Numbered from the stretch's first letter, positions 6,714-15,015 are shown. The stretch is 42,713 nucleotides of DNA from a virus (IMGVR_UViG_3300046529_000624:1-42713), one strand, 5' to 3'. The notes: generated by a model not told the origin, from the letters alone. Translations and numbers: made by a program.

Positions 6714-8449
6714 TAGAATGGAACGTTATCTTCTTCCGGAACGCGTTGCGGCCGCGGCGGCGGTGCGTCGCCGGATGCCGCATCGATCGCGCGTTGCACG
6801 TCGGCGGAATTGCGCCAACCGTTACGCGAAAGAACGTCGATCGCTGCTGATGCCGCGCGGAATGAAATTTCAGTTTTCACGCCGGCGCGTTTCAATACTT
6901 TCATTTGTCCGACAGAACAAAGATTGTGTTCGATGCGTTCGAATATCGCGTCCAACAATTGTTTGCCTTTGTGAAATTCGATTTTCATCGGATCGACGCC
7001 GTTGCGCCGAAGCATCGCCGATTGCTTTTCCGAAAACTTTTTACCGGATTCCCATCCGCGCGCTTTCGTCGGTTGCAATTGCAACACGTCGAACGGATCG
7101 ATTTTCGTCAAAAGATAATCCGCTCGCGCAACGATCCGGTTCCGGCGCGCTTCGGATTCTAATCGCCGCGCTTCTTGTTCCGCTTGCTGTTCTTCAAGCA
7201 ACGCTTCGTCCATGCGGACCGGCTTGCCGCCCGGACGGCGCGCGCGCGCGATCGCCGCTTCAATTGCGGCGTCGGTGATGTTGCCGCCGAGAACGTCCGC
7301 CGTTGTCATCAATTTATGACGGCCGGCGTTGCCGACGAAATCGACGATCAAACAAGACGGTTTCGAAGATTGTTCAATCAACGATCGGCGTTCGTCCGGC
7401 CCTCCGACGTCGTTCAATTCGGCGGCGATGTCGTCCGCCGGACGCATTGTGCGACCGCACATTTGAGCATACAACGACCGCGATTTGGTCGGACGCGCCA
7501 TGATCGCGACGGACACGCCCGGATCGTCAAATCCTTCTGTCAACACGCCGCAATTGCAGACGATTTGAATATCGCCGTTCGAAAATTTGCTCAGGATTTC
7601 GGCGCGTTCGTCGGTGTCCGTTTTGCCGCACAACCACGACGACATGCCTCGTTTATGCCGATTGAATATTTCAGACAATTGTTCGGCGTGTTTCACCGAC
7701 GACGTGAACGCGATCGCGCGCCGATCGCCGACGATGTCGATCGCCGGTCCGGCTACCCCTTGAAGGTTTTTTTCCGATTCCATTATCGCGGCGAGGTCTG
7801 CGCCGTTAAGGTCGCCGGCCGTCGTCCGGACCGCGGAAAAATCTAAACCGGAAACGTCGACCATTTGTTGATCAACCGGAACGAGCCAACCGTCGCGGAT
7901 CGCATCCAGAATTTCATAATCGAACGCGACGGTTTCGAATGCTTGACCCAATGCTTCTTCGTCGGCGCGATCCGGCGTCGCCGTCACGCCGAGCACTTTC
8001 AATTTCGGATTCGACATGAACCAATCCAGTGCGCGCCGGCCGGACGGCGAAACGTAATGATGCGCTTCATCGATGATCAACACGCCGAATTCGTCCGGAT
8101 CGAATTTCGTCATTCGTCCGCCGCCGTCGCCGCCGGCCGTCAACGTTTGAATCGTCGACACGACGACCGCGGATTTTCGGAATAAACCGCCGTCGCCGGC
8201 GCGGTGTTCGCCCATTTCCACTTCAACCGACAAACCGGCCGCGCGTTCGATTTTGTCTTTCGCCTGCCAAATCAATTCTTGACGGTGCGCGATGACCATT
8301 GCGCGCCGCGGAAATGCGCGTTTGATCACCTTCGCGAATAATATCGTTTTACCGGTTCCGGTGGGCATGACGACGAGGCAAGAATTTCCTTCCTTCCACG
8401 CGGCGAAAACACGATTGCAACCGTCGGTTTGATATGGGCGAGCGATCAT
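6713..8449 (-). CDS. SF2 DEAD/DEAH-box DNA helicase
   Basis: 578 residues. Motif I is MPTGTGKT (28-35), motif II DEAH (127-130), motif III TATP (156-159), and motif VI QMCGRTMRP with conserved Arg residues is also present, so both RecA-like domains are intact and ATP hydrolysis is expected. After about residue 390 the protein has an acidic-basic helical linker (EEQQAEQEARRLE) and a C-terminal region unique to phage relatives. The extreme C-terminus reads PEEDNVPF, strikingly like the acidic-Pro-Phe tip of bacterial single-strand binding protein. Phage helicases of this type unwind DNA or branched intermediates during replication and recombination. Overlaps the HD phosphohydrolase gene by 4 bases. 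Confidence 0.88.
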   Translation of the reverse strand: MIARPYQTDGCNRVFAAWKEGNSCLVVMPTGTGKTILFAKVIKRAFPRRAMVIAHRQELIWQAKDKIERAAGLSVEVEMGEHRAGDGGLFRKSAVVVSTIQTLTAGGDGGGRMTKFDPDEFGVLIIDEAHHYVSPSGRRALDWFMSNPKLKVLGVTATPDRADEEALGQAFETVAFDYEILDAIRDGWLVPVDQQMVDVSGLDFSAVRTTAGDLNGADLAAIMESEKNLQGVAGPAIDIVGDRRAIAFTSSVKHAEQLSEIFNRHKRGMSSWLCGKTDTDERAEILSKFSNGDIQIVCNCGVLTEGFDDPGVSVAIMARPTKSRSLYAQMCGRTMRPADDIAAELNDVGGPDERRSLIEQSSKPSCLIVDFVGNAGRHKLMTTADVLGGNITDAAIEAAIARARRPGGKPVRMDEALLEEQQAEQEARRLESEARRNRIVARADYLLTKIDPFDVLQLQPTKARGWESGKKFSEKQSAMLRRNGVDPMKIEFHKGKQLLDAIFERIEHNLCSVGQMKVLKRAGVKTEISFRAASAAIDVLSRNGWRNSADVQRAIDAASGDAPPPRPQRVPEEDNVPF

Positions 8450-9009
8450 GACATCAATTCAAAATAACGACGCAAAAACATCGATTTCGCTTCCGCCGGC
8501 GAAACAGGGATGATTTTCTTTTTGTCAGGTTCGAAATCACAATACGGACGATTTTTAACCCATGCCGGATCGCCATTGATCAAATCGCGGACCTCGGTCC
8601 GGATCGCGACGACGTCGGCGGCGTGAACATTAAACGGAATGTATCCAGGCAATTTAAATTTCAACGCGATCGCGGACCATATTCCGGAATCTACTTTTTT
8701 GAAACTGCGCAAATGTTTTTTGACCGGCGTCACCATGTCGCCTATGTATGCTTCCGGCGCGTCGTGTAGCAATCCGATTAACGATTCGGTTTTGAATTTC
8801 GTCCAATTAAATCGTTCCATTTCTAATACCGTCGAAACATGAACCGAATGCTGCGCGACGGAATAAAATTTCCGGCAATGTCCGCCGAATCTGCAAATAT
8901 TAGACAACGCGTGCGCGATGTCGACTATGTCGATTTCGTTCGTCCGCGGATCGAACGGCCAAAAATCGATTCCTGAAAACGTGCGGATGAAATCGCCTTT
9001 TCGTTTCAT
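8446..9009 (-). CDS. HD-domain phosphohydrolase (YfbR-like)
   Basis: 187 residues from ATG 9009 (ATGA overlap with the DUF6378 gene; the longer frame upstream is a shadow). The metal ligands of the HD fold are visible: H54 (SVAQHSVHV), the HD pair at 82-83 (LLHDAPEAYIGD) and D132 (VHAADVVAI). The N-terminal pattern FWPFDPRTNEIDIVDIAHAL and RFGGHC matches a widespread phage HD family. YfbR enzymes remove phosphate from deoxynucleoside monophosphates; phage members adjust the nucleotide pool or metabolise modified nucleotides. It belongs to the replication operon. Confidence 0.85.
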   Translation of the reverse strand: MKRKGDFIRTFSGIDFWPFDPRTNEIDIVDIAHALSNICRFGGHCRKFYSVAQHSVHVSTVLEMERFNWTKFKTESLIGLLHDAPEAYIGDMVTPVKKHLRSFKKVDSGIWSAIALKFKLPGYIPFNVHAADVVAIRTEVRDLINGDPAWVKNRPYCDFEPDKKKIIPVSPAEAKSMFLRRYFELMS

Positions 9010-9392
9010 AACAATTCCAATTTGTCGTCGGCGGCGCGGTCCGCGGATCGGCGTTCGATGATTTTGTCGAGGCATAAAAGATATCCGGCGGCGTCGACGC
9101 GATTGTCGCGTTTCCGTTTGTTAGATTCGCGCGACAATTTCACGCACAACAAAAGCGTTGCGACATCTTCGGCAATCAAATCGCGACCCGTTATCGTATT
9201 GAACAACGTCGCCGTTTTGGAAAAATCGTCGAATGGATGTCCGTATGCTTCGCCGCGATCGCCGTTGACGATGCGGTTCGCTTCTTGAAGGATCGATTCC
9301 GGTTCGGATTTATTCGGAAAACATTTTGGGCATGATGATCGCCACGACAACAACCAACGTTCGTCGCAAATTTCGCATTTTCCGTAGTTCAT
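9006..9392 (-). CDS. DUF6378 protein with N-terminal zinc ribbon
   Basis: 128 residues from ATG 9392 (ATGA overlap with the metallophosphoesterase). Residues 1-30 hold CEIC (6-9) and CPKC (21-24), a zinc-ribbon pair. Residues about 35-120 match the DUF6378 family: ILQEANRIVNGDRGEAYGHP, an FSKTATLF helix, then LLLCVKLSRES and KRDNRVDAAGYLLC. DUF6378 is common in phages near nucleotide-metabolism genes and has been compared with the MazG-like all-helical fold, but its activity is unproven. The zinc ribbon at the front is not part of the usual family and may recruit nucleic acid. Confidence 0.75.
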   Translation of the reverse strand: MNYGKCEICDERWLLSWRSSCPKCFPNKSEPESILQEANRIVNGDRGEAYGHPFDDFSKTATLFNTITGRDLIAEDVATLLLCVKLSRESNKRKRDNRVDAAGYLLCLDKIIERRSADRAADDKLELL

Positions 9393-10396
9393 ATCACTTT
9401 TCCGTTTTTGATTGTTCGATGATCGACGTTGAATTTTCCATCCGAGGCGACTTCGACGCGCGCGAATCCGTGCGCCCAATTGTTCAACGGCCGATATTCT
9501 GGATGCAGGTCGCACAAACAACCGGTCGACCAGGTCGCGATCGATCGATCTTCAATCGTCCGTTCCGTATGATAAGACGATTGATGAAAATGCCCACACA
9601 TCGCGTAAGCCTTGCAACGAAGGAAAAGTCCGCGCGCCGGATTGACTGGATTCGAAATCGCGAATTGATATTCGTGACCGTGCAAAACGTTGAGGTCGCC
9701 TAAACGGATCGGTCGTTTTTGTTTTACGATTTCGACGCCGTAATTTTTCAAACCGAACAACGATTCGATGTCGAATTCGTTTAAACCGAGGAGCTCCGGC
9801 GCTTTCACTTTCATGTAACGTTCGAAACGTTCTTCGTGATTGCCGAGTTTGAAAACGATTCGCGCATCCGGAAATGATTCGCGCACAGCGGCAATCAATT
9901 CGCGGCAACCTTTGATTTCGTCCGGAAAATTCCTTTCCCGCGGATCGGTTTCCCACCAACTGATGCTGTGGAAATCGGCCAAATCGCCGTTGAACAACAC
10001 GACGTCGACGCCGGTCGCGCGACCGTGTTCAAGCGCTGCGATCAACGCGGTTCGGTCGTGATACGGATAGTGTATGTCGGACAACACAAGGGCGTTGCAC
10101 GGTCGGGCGATTTCGAACGCGGCCCATTTCGGTTCGCCTTTTTGAGACAACGTCGTGATGCCGTCGGCGATGCGTCCAAACCCTTGTTTGAACGTCGTCG
10201 GCGTCGACCGCGGTTTGACGCGTGCGCCGATGTCGCCATTTCTAATCCGGCGAACCGCGTGATTCGCGGCCGAAAAATCAGGGAACATTGCCGGCGTTTC
10301 CTTATACGCAATCCTTGCAACAGCCATATTCGACGCGTGCGGAAATTTTTCTATGATCGACAAAATCAATTGTTGTCGTGCGTTTGGTTTTTTCAT
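9389..10396 (-). CDS. HTH-fused calcineurin-like metallophosphoesterase
   Basis: 335 residues. The C-terminal two thirds carry the full metallophosphoesterase signature: DIHYPYHD (D107, H109), NGDLADF (D138), KLGNHEER (N186, H187), VLHGHEY and CGHFHQ (H269, H271). The first 65 residues look like a helix-turn-helix (QQLILSIIEKFPHASNMAVA, then AVRRIRNG), so the enzyme may be directed to DNA. Related phage proteins are annotated as nucleases or phosphodiesterases of the SbcD/Mre11 superfamily; the exact substrate is unknown. Coupled by 4-base overlaps to the resolvase-like gene upstream and the DUF6378 gene downstream. Confidence 0.82.
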   Translation of the reverse strand: MKKPNARQQLILSIIEKFPHASNMAVARIAYKETPAMFPDFSAANHAVRRIRNGDIGARVKPRSTPTTFKQGFGRIADGITTLSQKGEPKWAAFEIARPCNALVLSDIHYPYHDRTALIAALEHGRATGVDVVLFNGDLADFHSISWWETDPRERNFPDEIKGCRELIAAVRESFPDARIVFKLGNHEERFERYMKVKAPELLGLNEFDIESLFGLKNYGVEIVKQKRPIRLGDLNVLHGHEYQFAISNPVNPARGLFLRCKAYAMCGHFHQSSYHTERTIEDRSIATWSTGCLCDLHPEYRPLNNWAHGFARVEVASDGKFNVDHRTIKNGKVI

Positions 10397-10725
10397 ATCA
10401 GTTCACCTGCAGGTAAATTTCCGCGGATCAAATCCAAAAGCGTTTCCATCCGGATCGTTGCCAACCACGGCGCGTCATTCTTCCTATGCGCGACGATCCA
10501 CGGTTTACCGGCGGCGTCGGATTCGGCTTGCGCGCACGCCGCGCCGAGGTTCAGGTTTTCGACGCGTTTCACTTCGAAATGAAATCCGGTTAACGCTTCA
10601 CATTTGATGTCCGGCGATTCCGCGCCGCCGGCGAATTGTTGACCGCGCGCCGCCGGAAATCCGTTATCGGTGAGGTAGTGCGCGAATTCTAATTCACCGC
10701 GTTTGCCTTTGTTGCGTGAATTCAT
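10393..10725 (-). CDS. Hjc-like PD-(D/E)xK resolvase/endonuclease
   Basis: 110 residues. The pattern GKRGELEFA (E11), AESPDIKCE (D39) and FHFEVKRVE (E51, K53) is the catalytic layout of archaeal-type Holliday junction resolvases and small phage endonucleases. Length fits this family. It would cut branched DNA formed during recombination-dependent replication, in keeping with the Sak4-like ATPase and ssDNA-binding candidate encoded just upstream. Start at 10725 overlaps the preceding TGA. Confidence 0.78.
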   Translation of the reverse strand: MNSRNKGKRGELEFAHYLTDNGFPAARGQQFAGGAESPDIKCEALTGFHFEVKRVENLNLGAACAQAESDAAGKPWIVAHRKNDAPWLATIRMETLLDLIRGNLPAGELI

Positions 10726-10910
10726 ATGTTCATTTCTAATTGTCCCTCAGACGCAGCAAGCGCCGAGTGAAACGGAAGAATCGTCTCAGGATGGCGCGGC
10801 CGTTTGCAATGAACGCCGTCTGGTTGCAACCAAAATTCAACCGCTTGACCGTCGATCCATTTGATTTCGCGATCGCGGTCGTCTTCCGGTTTTCGATCAT
10901 GAATGCTCAT
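10722..10910 (-). CDS. Small hypothetical protein
   Basis: 62 residues, strongly charged at the N-terminus (MSIHDRKPEDDRDREIKW). The start lies 14 bases inside the previous gene and the stop overlaps the resolvase start. No domain or family recognised. Position alone links it to the recombination module. Confidence 0.5.
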   Translation of the reverse strand: MSIHDRKPEDDRDREIKWIDGQAVEFWLQPDGVHCKRPRHPETILPFHSALAASEGQLEMNI

Positions 10911-11703
10911 TTGCTTTCTTTTTCAATTCGGCGACGATTTTCGATCGCATCGATTTCGTTTCTTCCGGAACGCAACGCTTCCAAAAATGTTCGCTGACGA
11001 ATCCGCGGCCGTGACACGCGCCGCAATCTTTAAATGTCAATCCTTGACACGTCGGACACACGGCGTATGGGCGAACGACTTTCAGCATGACGATCGCGCG
11101 ATCGATGTCCGCGCGTAACGTTGAAAAATTAACCTCCGCGAAAATGACATCGCTTTCTTTTTGCGCGCGTTCAACCATGCCGCGCGCGGACGCGAACGTT
11201 GAAACCGTCCCTTGTATCGCTTCGGCGCGATGCCAATGCTTGTGAATTTCCGTCGGAATCGGCAATCCGGTTTTGTCGTTGATCGTCGGCGGTTTCGGTT
11301 TGTCTTTTGCGATCCGGTCCGGCGCGGCCGCGGTCGTGATCGCTTTCGCCGTCACCGGACCGGCGGCGACGACCGCGGCGACGACCGCGGCGCGTTTGCG
11401 CGGCGGAACGGTCGACAACGCGGTCGCTTGCCGCGGATTTTGTAAAGCATGCTTTACATTTTCCGGAAGCGATTTGACGGTTTCGGCGGCGTCGATCAAT
11501 TGATAAGACCGGATTCGCGACCATCCCCAACGTTCGCGGCAATAATCTTCGAACGTCGCGTATTTTTCCCGGTAAAGTTTCCGATCGCGGATTTCAGTCA
11601 ACGCTTCGCCGACGCGCAACCACGCGAATTTTTCTTTTTCGACAACGTTTTCCAACCGCCGGAAATCGCCTGAATCCTTCGACGTTAATTGATTTTGTTT
11701 CAT
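10897..11703 (-). CDS. HTH-like protein with DnaJ-type zinc motif
   Basis: 268 residues. Residues about 20-75 (VGEALTEIRDRKLYREKYAT, then FEDYCRERWGWSRIRSYQLI) match a helical module common in phage and plasmid proteins, often next to ParB-like or methylase domains, and likely to bind DNA. The middle is Ala-rich and low complexity. Near residues 215-240 two Cys pairs, CPTCQG and CGACHGRG, copy the DnaJ zinc-finger repeat. Probable DNA-binding accessory or regulatory protein; actual role unknown. A 46-base gap separates it from the upstream gene and no good ribosome site precedes the ATG. Confidence 0.6.
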   Translation of the reverse strand: MKQNQLTSKDSGDFRRLENVVEKEKFAWLRVGEALTEIRDRKLYREKYATFEDYCRERWGWSRIRSYQLIDAAETVKSLPENVKHALQNPRQATALSTVPPRKRAAVVAAVVAAGPVTAKAITTAAAPDRIAKDKPKPPTINDKTGLPIPTEIHKHWHRAEAIQGTVSTFASARGMVERAQKESDVIFAEVNFSTLRADIDRAIVMLKVVRPYAVCPTCQGLTFKDCGACHGRGFVSEHFWKRCVPEETKSMRSKIVAELKKKANEHS

Positions 11704-11749
11704 CGTGAAATTATGTGCGCGTATCGCGTCGCGCCCCGGCGTTTGGTTC

Positions 11750-12574
11750 CTATTGTCCGCCGGATTCGAATTCGGTCTTCAACGCGCCGAATTGTTTCGG
11801 ATCGAGGTCGTCGTTTTCTTTGCCCGGAAACAATCGGTCGAGCACCGCGTAATACGCATCGCGTTGTTCTTCCGCCGATGAATCGGGGCACGTCGCTTGA
11901 CACGCGGCCCATGCTTCTTCCGCTGTCGCGGTCGGTCCGGTGCCGATGTCGGTTGACGATTTCGTTTTGCGTCCCGGCATCGATGATTTCGCCGGCGCGG
12001 TCGTTGCGGCCGCTTTCGCCGGTTCGGTTTTCTTTTCCGCCGGTTTCGATGTCGCCGGTTTCGTTGCGGTTTTTTTCGCGGCGAACAATGTCCGGAGGAC
12101 GTTGCCGAATTTCTGTTGAATTTCGGCGCGGTTCGCGGGAGTCACCGATCCGCCGGACGATCCAGGCGGATTCATCCACGCGACTTTGAATTGCGTGCGC
12201 GTCGCTTCACCTTCCGGCGTGTATTCGACGTGTTCGCAATCGACGTCGAACGGACATTGCGTCAAATCGCGAATGCCGGCGGCGTCGTTGTTTTCGGCAA
12301 CCGATTCGTGAATCGCCTTTTCCGGGTTTTCATACATCAACCAAAACGGATCGGGATCGTTCCATCCGAAAATCGTTTTCAGACGGTCGACGTTCTTTTC
12401 CTGAACGGTGCCGTCGGAAGCGATCAACGTGATCCACGTCATGCCGGTCCACGGCGGATTCGAATCGACGAGTTGCACCGGCACGACGACACACAACGAA
12501 CCCGTCTTTGCTTTCGTGACGACGAGTTGGCCGGGCGCGTGCGCCGGATATTTGCCTGCTGCTGGGATGTTCAT
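11750..12574 (-). CDS. DUF669-like ssDNA-binding candidate
   Basis: 274 residues. The N-terminal half starts AGKYPAHAPGQLVV, continues with strands alternating with WTGMTWITLIASDG, and includes the segment RTQFKVAWMNPPG. This resembles phage single-strand binding or annealing accessory proteins of DUF669 type that are usually encoded beside Sak4 ATPases. The rest is a Lys/Ala/Pro/Thr-rich linker (about 165-215) and an acidic C-terminus (GKENDDLDPKQF). Placement 27 bases after the Sak4-like gene supports the role. AAGGA lies 12 bases before the ATG, somewhat far. Family assignment is from memory of the pattern and needs a profile search. Confidence 0.5.
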   Translation of the reverse strand: MNIPAAGKYPAHAPGQLVVTKAKTGSLCVVVPVQLVDSNPPWTGMTWITLIASDGTVQEKNVDRLKTIFGWNDPDPFWLMYENPEKAIHESVAENNDAAGIRDLTQCPFDVDCEHVEYTPEGEATRTQFKVAWMNPPGSSGGSVTPANRAEIQQKFGNVLRTLFAAKKTATKPATSKPAEKKTEPAKAAATTAPAKSSMPGRKTKSSTDIGTGPTATAEEAWAACQATCPDSSAEEQRDAYYAVLDRLFPGKENDDLDPKQFGALKTEFESGGQ

Positions 12575-12601
12575 GCGTTCTGTTTTTCCTTTTGTTGGTT
12601 G

Positions 12602-13483
12602 TTATTTGTTGATGATTGCGGACCAAGATTCGCCGCCGGTACCCGGATCGCCGATCACGATCGTTTCCGATGTCGTCCGGCTTTTCGCCATGAAATGAGG
12701 ACGTTCCGCGGTGTAAATGACGCGCGAACCGGCTCCTTTTCCTTTTCCGGATCGGGCGCGTTTGTTGCCTTGATCGTCGACGCGGACGTCGTATCCGAAA
12801 AACAAACAATGATCGGACCATTCTTTTGCGCGCAACCGGATTGACGATCCGCGACTGTCTTGCATTTTCGGTTCCCACCGAATCCAATCAAGGCCAGCTG
12901 GATTCGGAACGGTTTTCGTATCGTCGTGACAAATCAACACGACGTTGCGACCGGCGCGAACGTGCCGGTCGAGGTCGCCGAACAACGGAAGGAAAACGTC
13001 ATAAACATGACGGTAGCCTTTTCCGAATCCGTAATCTTCGATTTTGTAGCATTTCTTCCCTTGATCGCCGGTTACGGTTTTCAGTGTGTGCGCGACTGCC
13101 AATTCTTCCAATCGGCCGGTCGTGTCGAAAATGATATTGTTGATCGCGTCCCAACCGGACGATTGCAACGACGCGCGGACCGCGGCGAAATCCGCATCCG
13201 GGTCGCACGCGTTTTGCGGCGGTTTGATTCCTTGTTCGATCAATTGCCGTTTCAATTTCTTCAACGACAAATCGAAATCGTAAAACACGGATTCGCCTGG
13301 CAATTCGCAGCACAACGTTGTTTTGCCGACGCCGCCTGGACCGTAAATCAAAATCCGGTGCCCTTCATTGTCGTCCGCGATCGGCGCGAATTTAACGATC
13401 CGCGTCGACGATTGATTTGTCGGCGCGGCCGGCGCGCTATTCCGAACCGGCAACGGCGGTCTCGATGGTGTGTTCGATGTCAT
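12602..13483 (-). CDS. Sak4-type RecA-like annealing ATPase (AAA_24)
   Basis: 293 residues. After a disordered 25-residue N-terminus the RecA fold begins: Walker A GPGGVGKT (48-55), the VFYDFDL strand (about 66-72), Walker B NIIFDTTG (116-123), and a late strand VVLICHDDTK. This is the AAA_24/Sak4 layout of phage single-strand annealing recombinases, which pair complementary strands with the help of a phage SSB; such an SSB candidate is encoded next. The ATG at 13483 overlaps the end of the RecB-like gene by 47 bases, long for this genome, so an internal start is possible, but all motifs lie well after it. Confidence 0.8.
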   Translation of the reverse strand: MTSNTPSRPPLPVRNSAPAAPTNQSSTRIVKFAPIADDNEGHRILIYGPGGVGKTTLCCELPGESVFYDFDLSLKKLKRQLIEQGIKPPQNACDPDADFAAVRASLQSSGWDAINNIIFDTTGRLEELAVAHTLKTVTGDQGKKCYKIEDYGFGKGYRHVYDVFLPLFGDLDRHVRAGRNVVLICHDDTKTVPNPAGLDWIRWEPKMQDSRGSSIRLRAKEWSDHCLFFGYDVRVDDQGNKRARSGKGKGAGSRVIYTAERPHFMAKSRTTSETIVIGDPGTGGESWSAIINK

Positions 13484-13862
13484 GACTGTGTCTTTCTAAT
13501 TCGGGGTTGAACGGACGGACGGAAAAACCTTCCGGCGGATGTTTCGGATCGGGCCGAACATCGGCCAAGCAAAATGATTTGAATTGACAGAATTTACAAT
13601 TCATCGATGTCGCCGCGCGCGGCCAAGCATCTTCCGGTCGCGTGAATGATTTTTGCATGAACCGGGAATAATTGATGCCGCCGGCGATTGCGAGACGTTG
13701 CGCTTCGAATGCGCGCAAATCGGTCCGCAACGCCATGCCTACGGATTCTTTCACGAAGCCGATTTCGAACCTCCAATAATGCGCCCGCGGACAACGCTGA
13801 TATTCTGTCATTCGCGACGCGGTGATGACGTTGTTTACTGTTTTTCTAGGCGGCGGTTTCAT
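13437..13862 (-). CDS. Truncated RecB/Cas4-like Fe-S protein lacking nuclease core
   Basis: 141 residues from ATG 13862 (ATGA overlap). The start VITASRMTEYQRCPRAHYWR matches the N-terminus of PD-(D/E)xK exonucleases of the Cas4/RecB family, with the first cluster cysteine at C24. The C-terminal part has NCKFCQFKSFC (C89, C92, C98), completing the 4Fe-4S cysteine set. The roughly 130-residue middle that normally carries the catalytic Asp, Glu-x-Lys and Gln motifs is missing: residues 50-75 jump straight to the pre-cluster helix. Likely a catalytically dead iron-sulfur protein, possibly DNA-binding, or a degraded gene still in frame. Encoded directly before the Sak4 ATPase, as intact homologues often are. 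Confidence 0.6.
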   Translation of the reverse strand: MKPPPRKTVNNVITASRMTEYQRCPRAHYWRFEIGFVKESVGMALRTDLRAFEAQRLAIAGGINYSRFMQKSFTRPEDAWPRAATSMNCKFCQFKSFCLADVRPDPKHPPEGFSVRPFNPELERHSHDIEHTIETAVAGSE

Positions 13863-14206
13863 TGTGCGGCGATTGCGAGGGTCCAACCTTTCCAGGAATT
13901 TACATCACAACTAACGACGTCCGTCAATCCGCGATCGGCGCGCGTCCAATGTTCGCCGTTGCGACGACCGTCTAAATGTTCTGGACATAAACGCGGATCG
14001 ATGTCATCAGGAAGAAACAAAACTTGATATTTGCGAATGAATTCGGCAACCGACGGCGTCACTTCATACAACCGGCCGCGCGGATCACGCAACACGGCGA
14101 CGGCGGCGAACGCAACGCATCCGCAATGATCGGCGGCGCAAATGGAATCTTTTCCTTCGAACAAATGATTTGTCCGATCGTGACCGCACCGGCATGTTGA
14201 ATTCAT
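13859..14206 (-). CDS. Cys-rich hypothetical protein
   Basis: 115 residues. The N-terminus has CRCGHDRTNHLFEGKDSIC followed by a CGC triplet, likely a zinc-binding knuckle. The rest is mixed (DPRGRLYEVTPSVAEFIRKY, DIDPRLCPEHLDGRR). It is the first gene after the terminator at 14213-14245, about 7 bases from its T-run, yet no separate promoter is obvious. Stop overlaps the Fe-S gene. Function unknown. Confidence 0.55.
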   Translation of the reverse strand: MNSTCRCGHDRTNHLFEGKDSICAADHCGCVAFAAVAVLRDPRGRLYEVTPSVAEFIRKYQVLFLPDDIDPRLCPEHLDGRRNGEHWTRADRGLTDVVSCDVNSWKGWTLAIAAQ

Positions 14207-14212
14207 AAAATT

Positions 14213-14245
14213 AAAAACGGCGTTGATGTTGGATCAACGCCGTTT
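14213..14245 (-). terminator. Rho-independent terminator
   Basis: A perfect 13-base-pair stem (14215-14227 pairing with 14233-14245) with a 5-base loop is followed, reading leftward, by five T residues. It begins inside the TAA stop of the membrane-anchored Pro-rich protein and ends just before the Cys-rich gene. Strong predicted termination for leftward transcripts. Confidence 0.85.
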
Positions 14246-14963
14246 ATTGCGGGGTGTCGCAACCACAACCGAACGGTTGTTGGGATAGACTTTTTGTTGC
14301 GTCGTCCTGTCCGGCGGATTCGTTCGTCGCGCCGTCGTTCGGTTGAATTATCGTCAACGGTGCCGTCGTTCTTTCCCCGTTATTTTTACAGGCATCGGGC
14401 GACGGGGTGAGCGCGCCCACAGAACCGCCGTTGATCGTCGCGCCCGTCGGCGTAACGCAAGGTCGGGTATTTTTCGAATCTGCTTCATTGACGGCCGTCT
14501 TTCCGGCTGTCGGTGTCGTTTCTGATTCGCAATGAACGCCGGACGGATTTACATCCGGAGACGGCGTGAACCCATTACGCTGCCCCGCGGCGTCATCCGG
14601 CGACGTTGCCGGCCGCGGTTCGAAATTGATCGGAAAAGACGGGTTTGCACCGTCGCGCATTCTATCGTCGTCGATCGATTTGCAACGCACCGGCGACGTG
14701 GCCGGCGGCGGCATTGTCCCCGCCGAGTTCTCCGAATTGGTAGCGGGAGCCGGAGTCGCACCGACCTGCACGAGCTTATGAGGCTCGGTAGTTCCTCGAA
14801 CTATATCCCGCGATAAATTGTTGTCCGGCGAATCGCCGAAATGAAATCCGTTGTCGTCCTCGTAACCGTGCGGCGCACGGCGTAAAATGATTCCGAGCGT
14901 CGCGAGCGGCGAAACGATGAACAGGAAAATCAAACCGGCGAGTTGAATTGATGACGTTGTCAT
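14244..14963 (-). CDS. Membrane-anchored, disordered Pro/Thr/Asn-rich protein
   Basis: 239 residues from ATG 14963. One N-terminal transmembrane helix (residues about 5-27, IQLAGLIFLFIVSPLATLGI) precedes a long low-complexity region rich in Pro, Thr, Ser, Asn and Gly, with recurring short motifs such as PATSP, TPSPD and TPTG. The C-terminus contains CGCDTPQ. This is a tail-less anchored stalk with no catalytic domain visible; an inner-membrane spanin-like or surface-shielding role is possible. Followed immediately by the strong terminator at 14213-14245. The longer start at 15008 adds residues that do not look coding. Confidence 0.55.
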   Translation of the reverse strand: MTTSSIQLAGLIFLFIVSPLATLGIILRRAPHGYEDDNGFHFGDSPDNNLSRDIVRGTTEPHKLVQVGATPAPATNSENSAGTMPPPATSPVRCKSIDDDRMRDGANPSFPINFEPRPATSPDDAAGQRNGFTPSPDVNPSGVHCESETTPTAGKTAVNEADSKNTRPCVTPTGATINGGSVGALTPSPDACKNNGERTTAPLTIIQPNDGATNESAGQDDATKSLSQQPFGCGCDTPQ

Positions 14964-15015
14964 ATCGTTTGCGTTTTTATGATTCGATTGAAAAAGATGC
15001 AACAACAATTTTCAT

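Noticed and set aside
6523-7846. Long plus-strand open frames opposite the helicase gene
   Set aside because: Arg/Phe-rich translations with no domain and no ribosome sites; they are antisense shadows of the helicase, whose motifs are intact on the minus strand.
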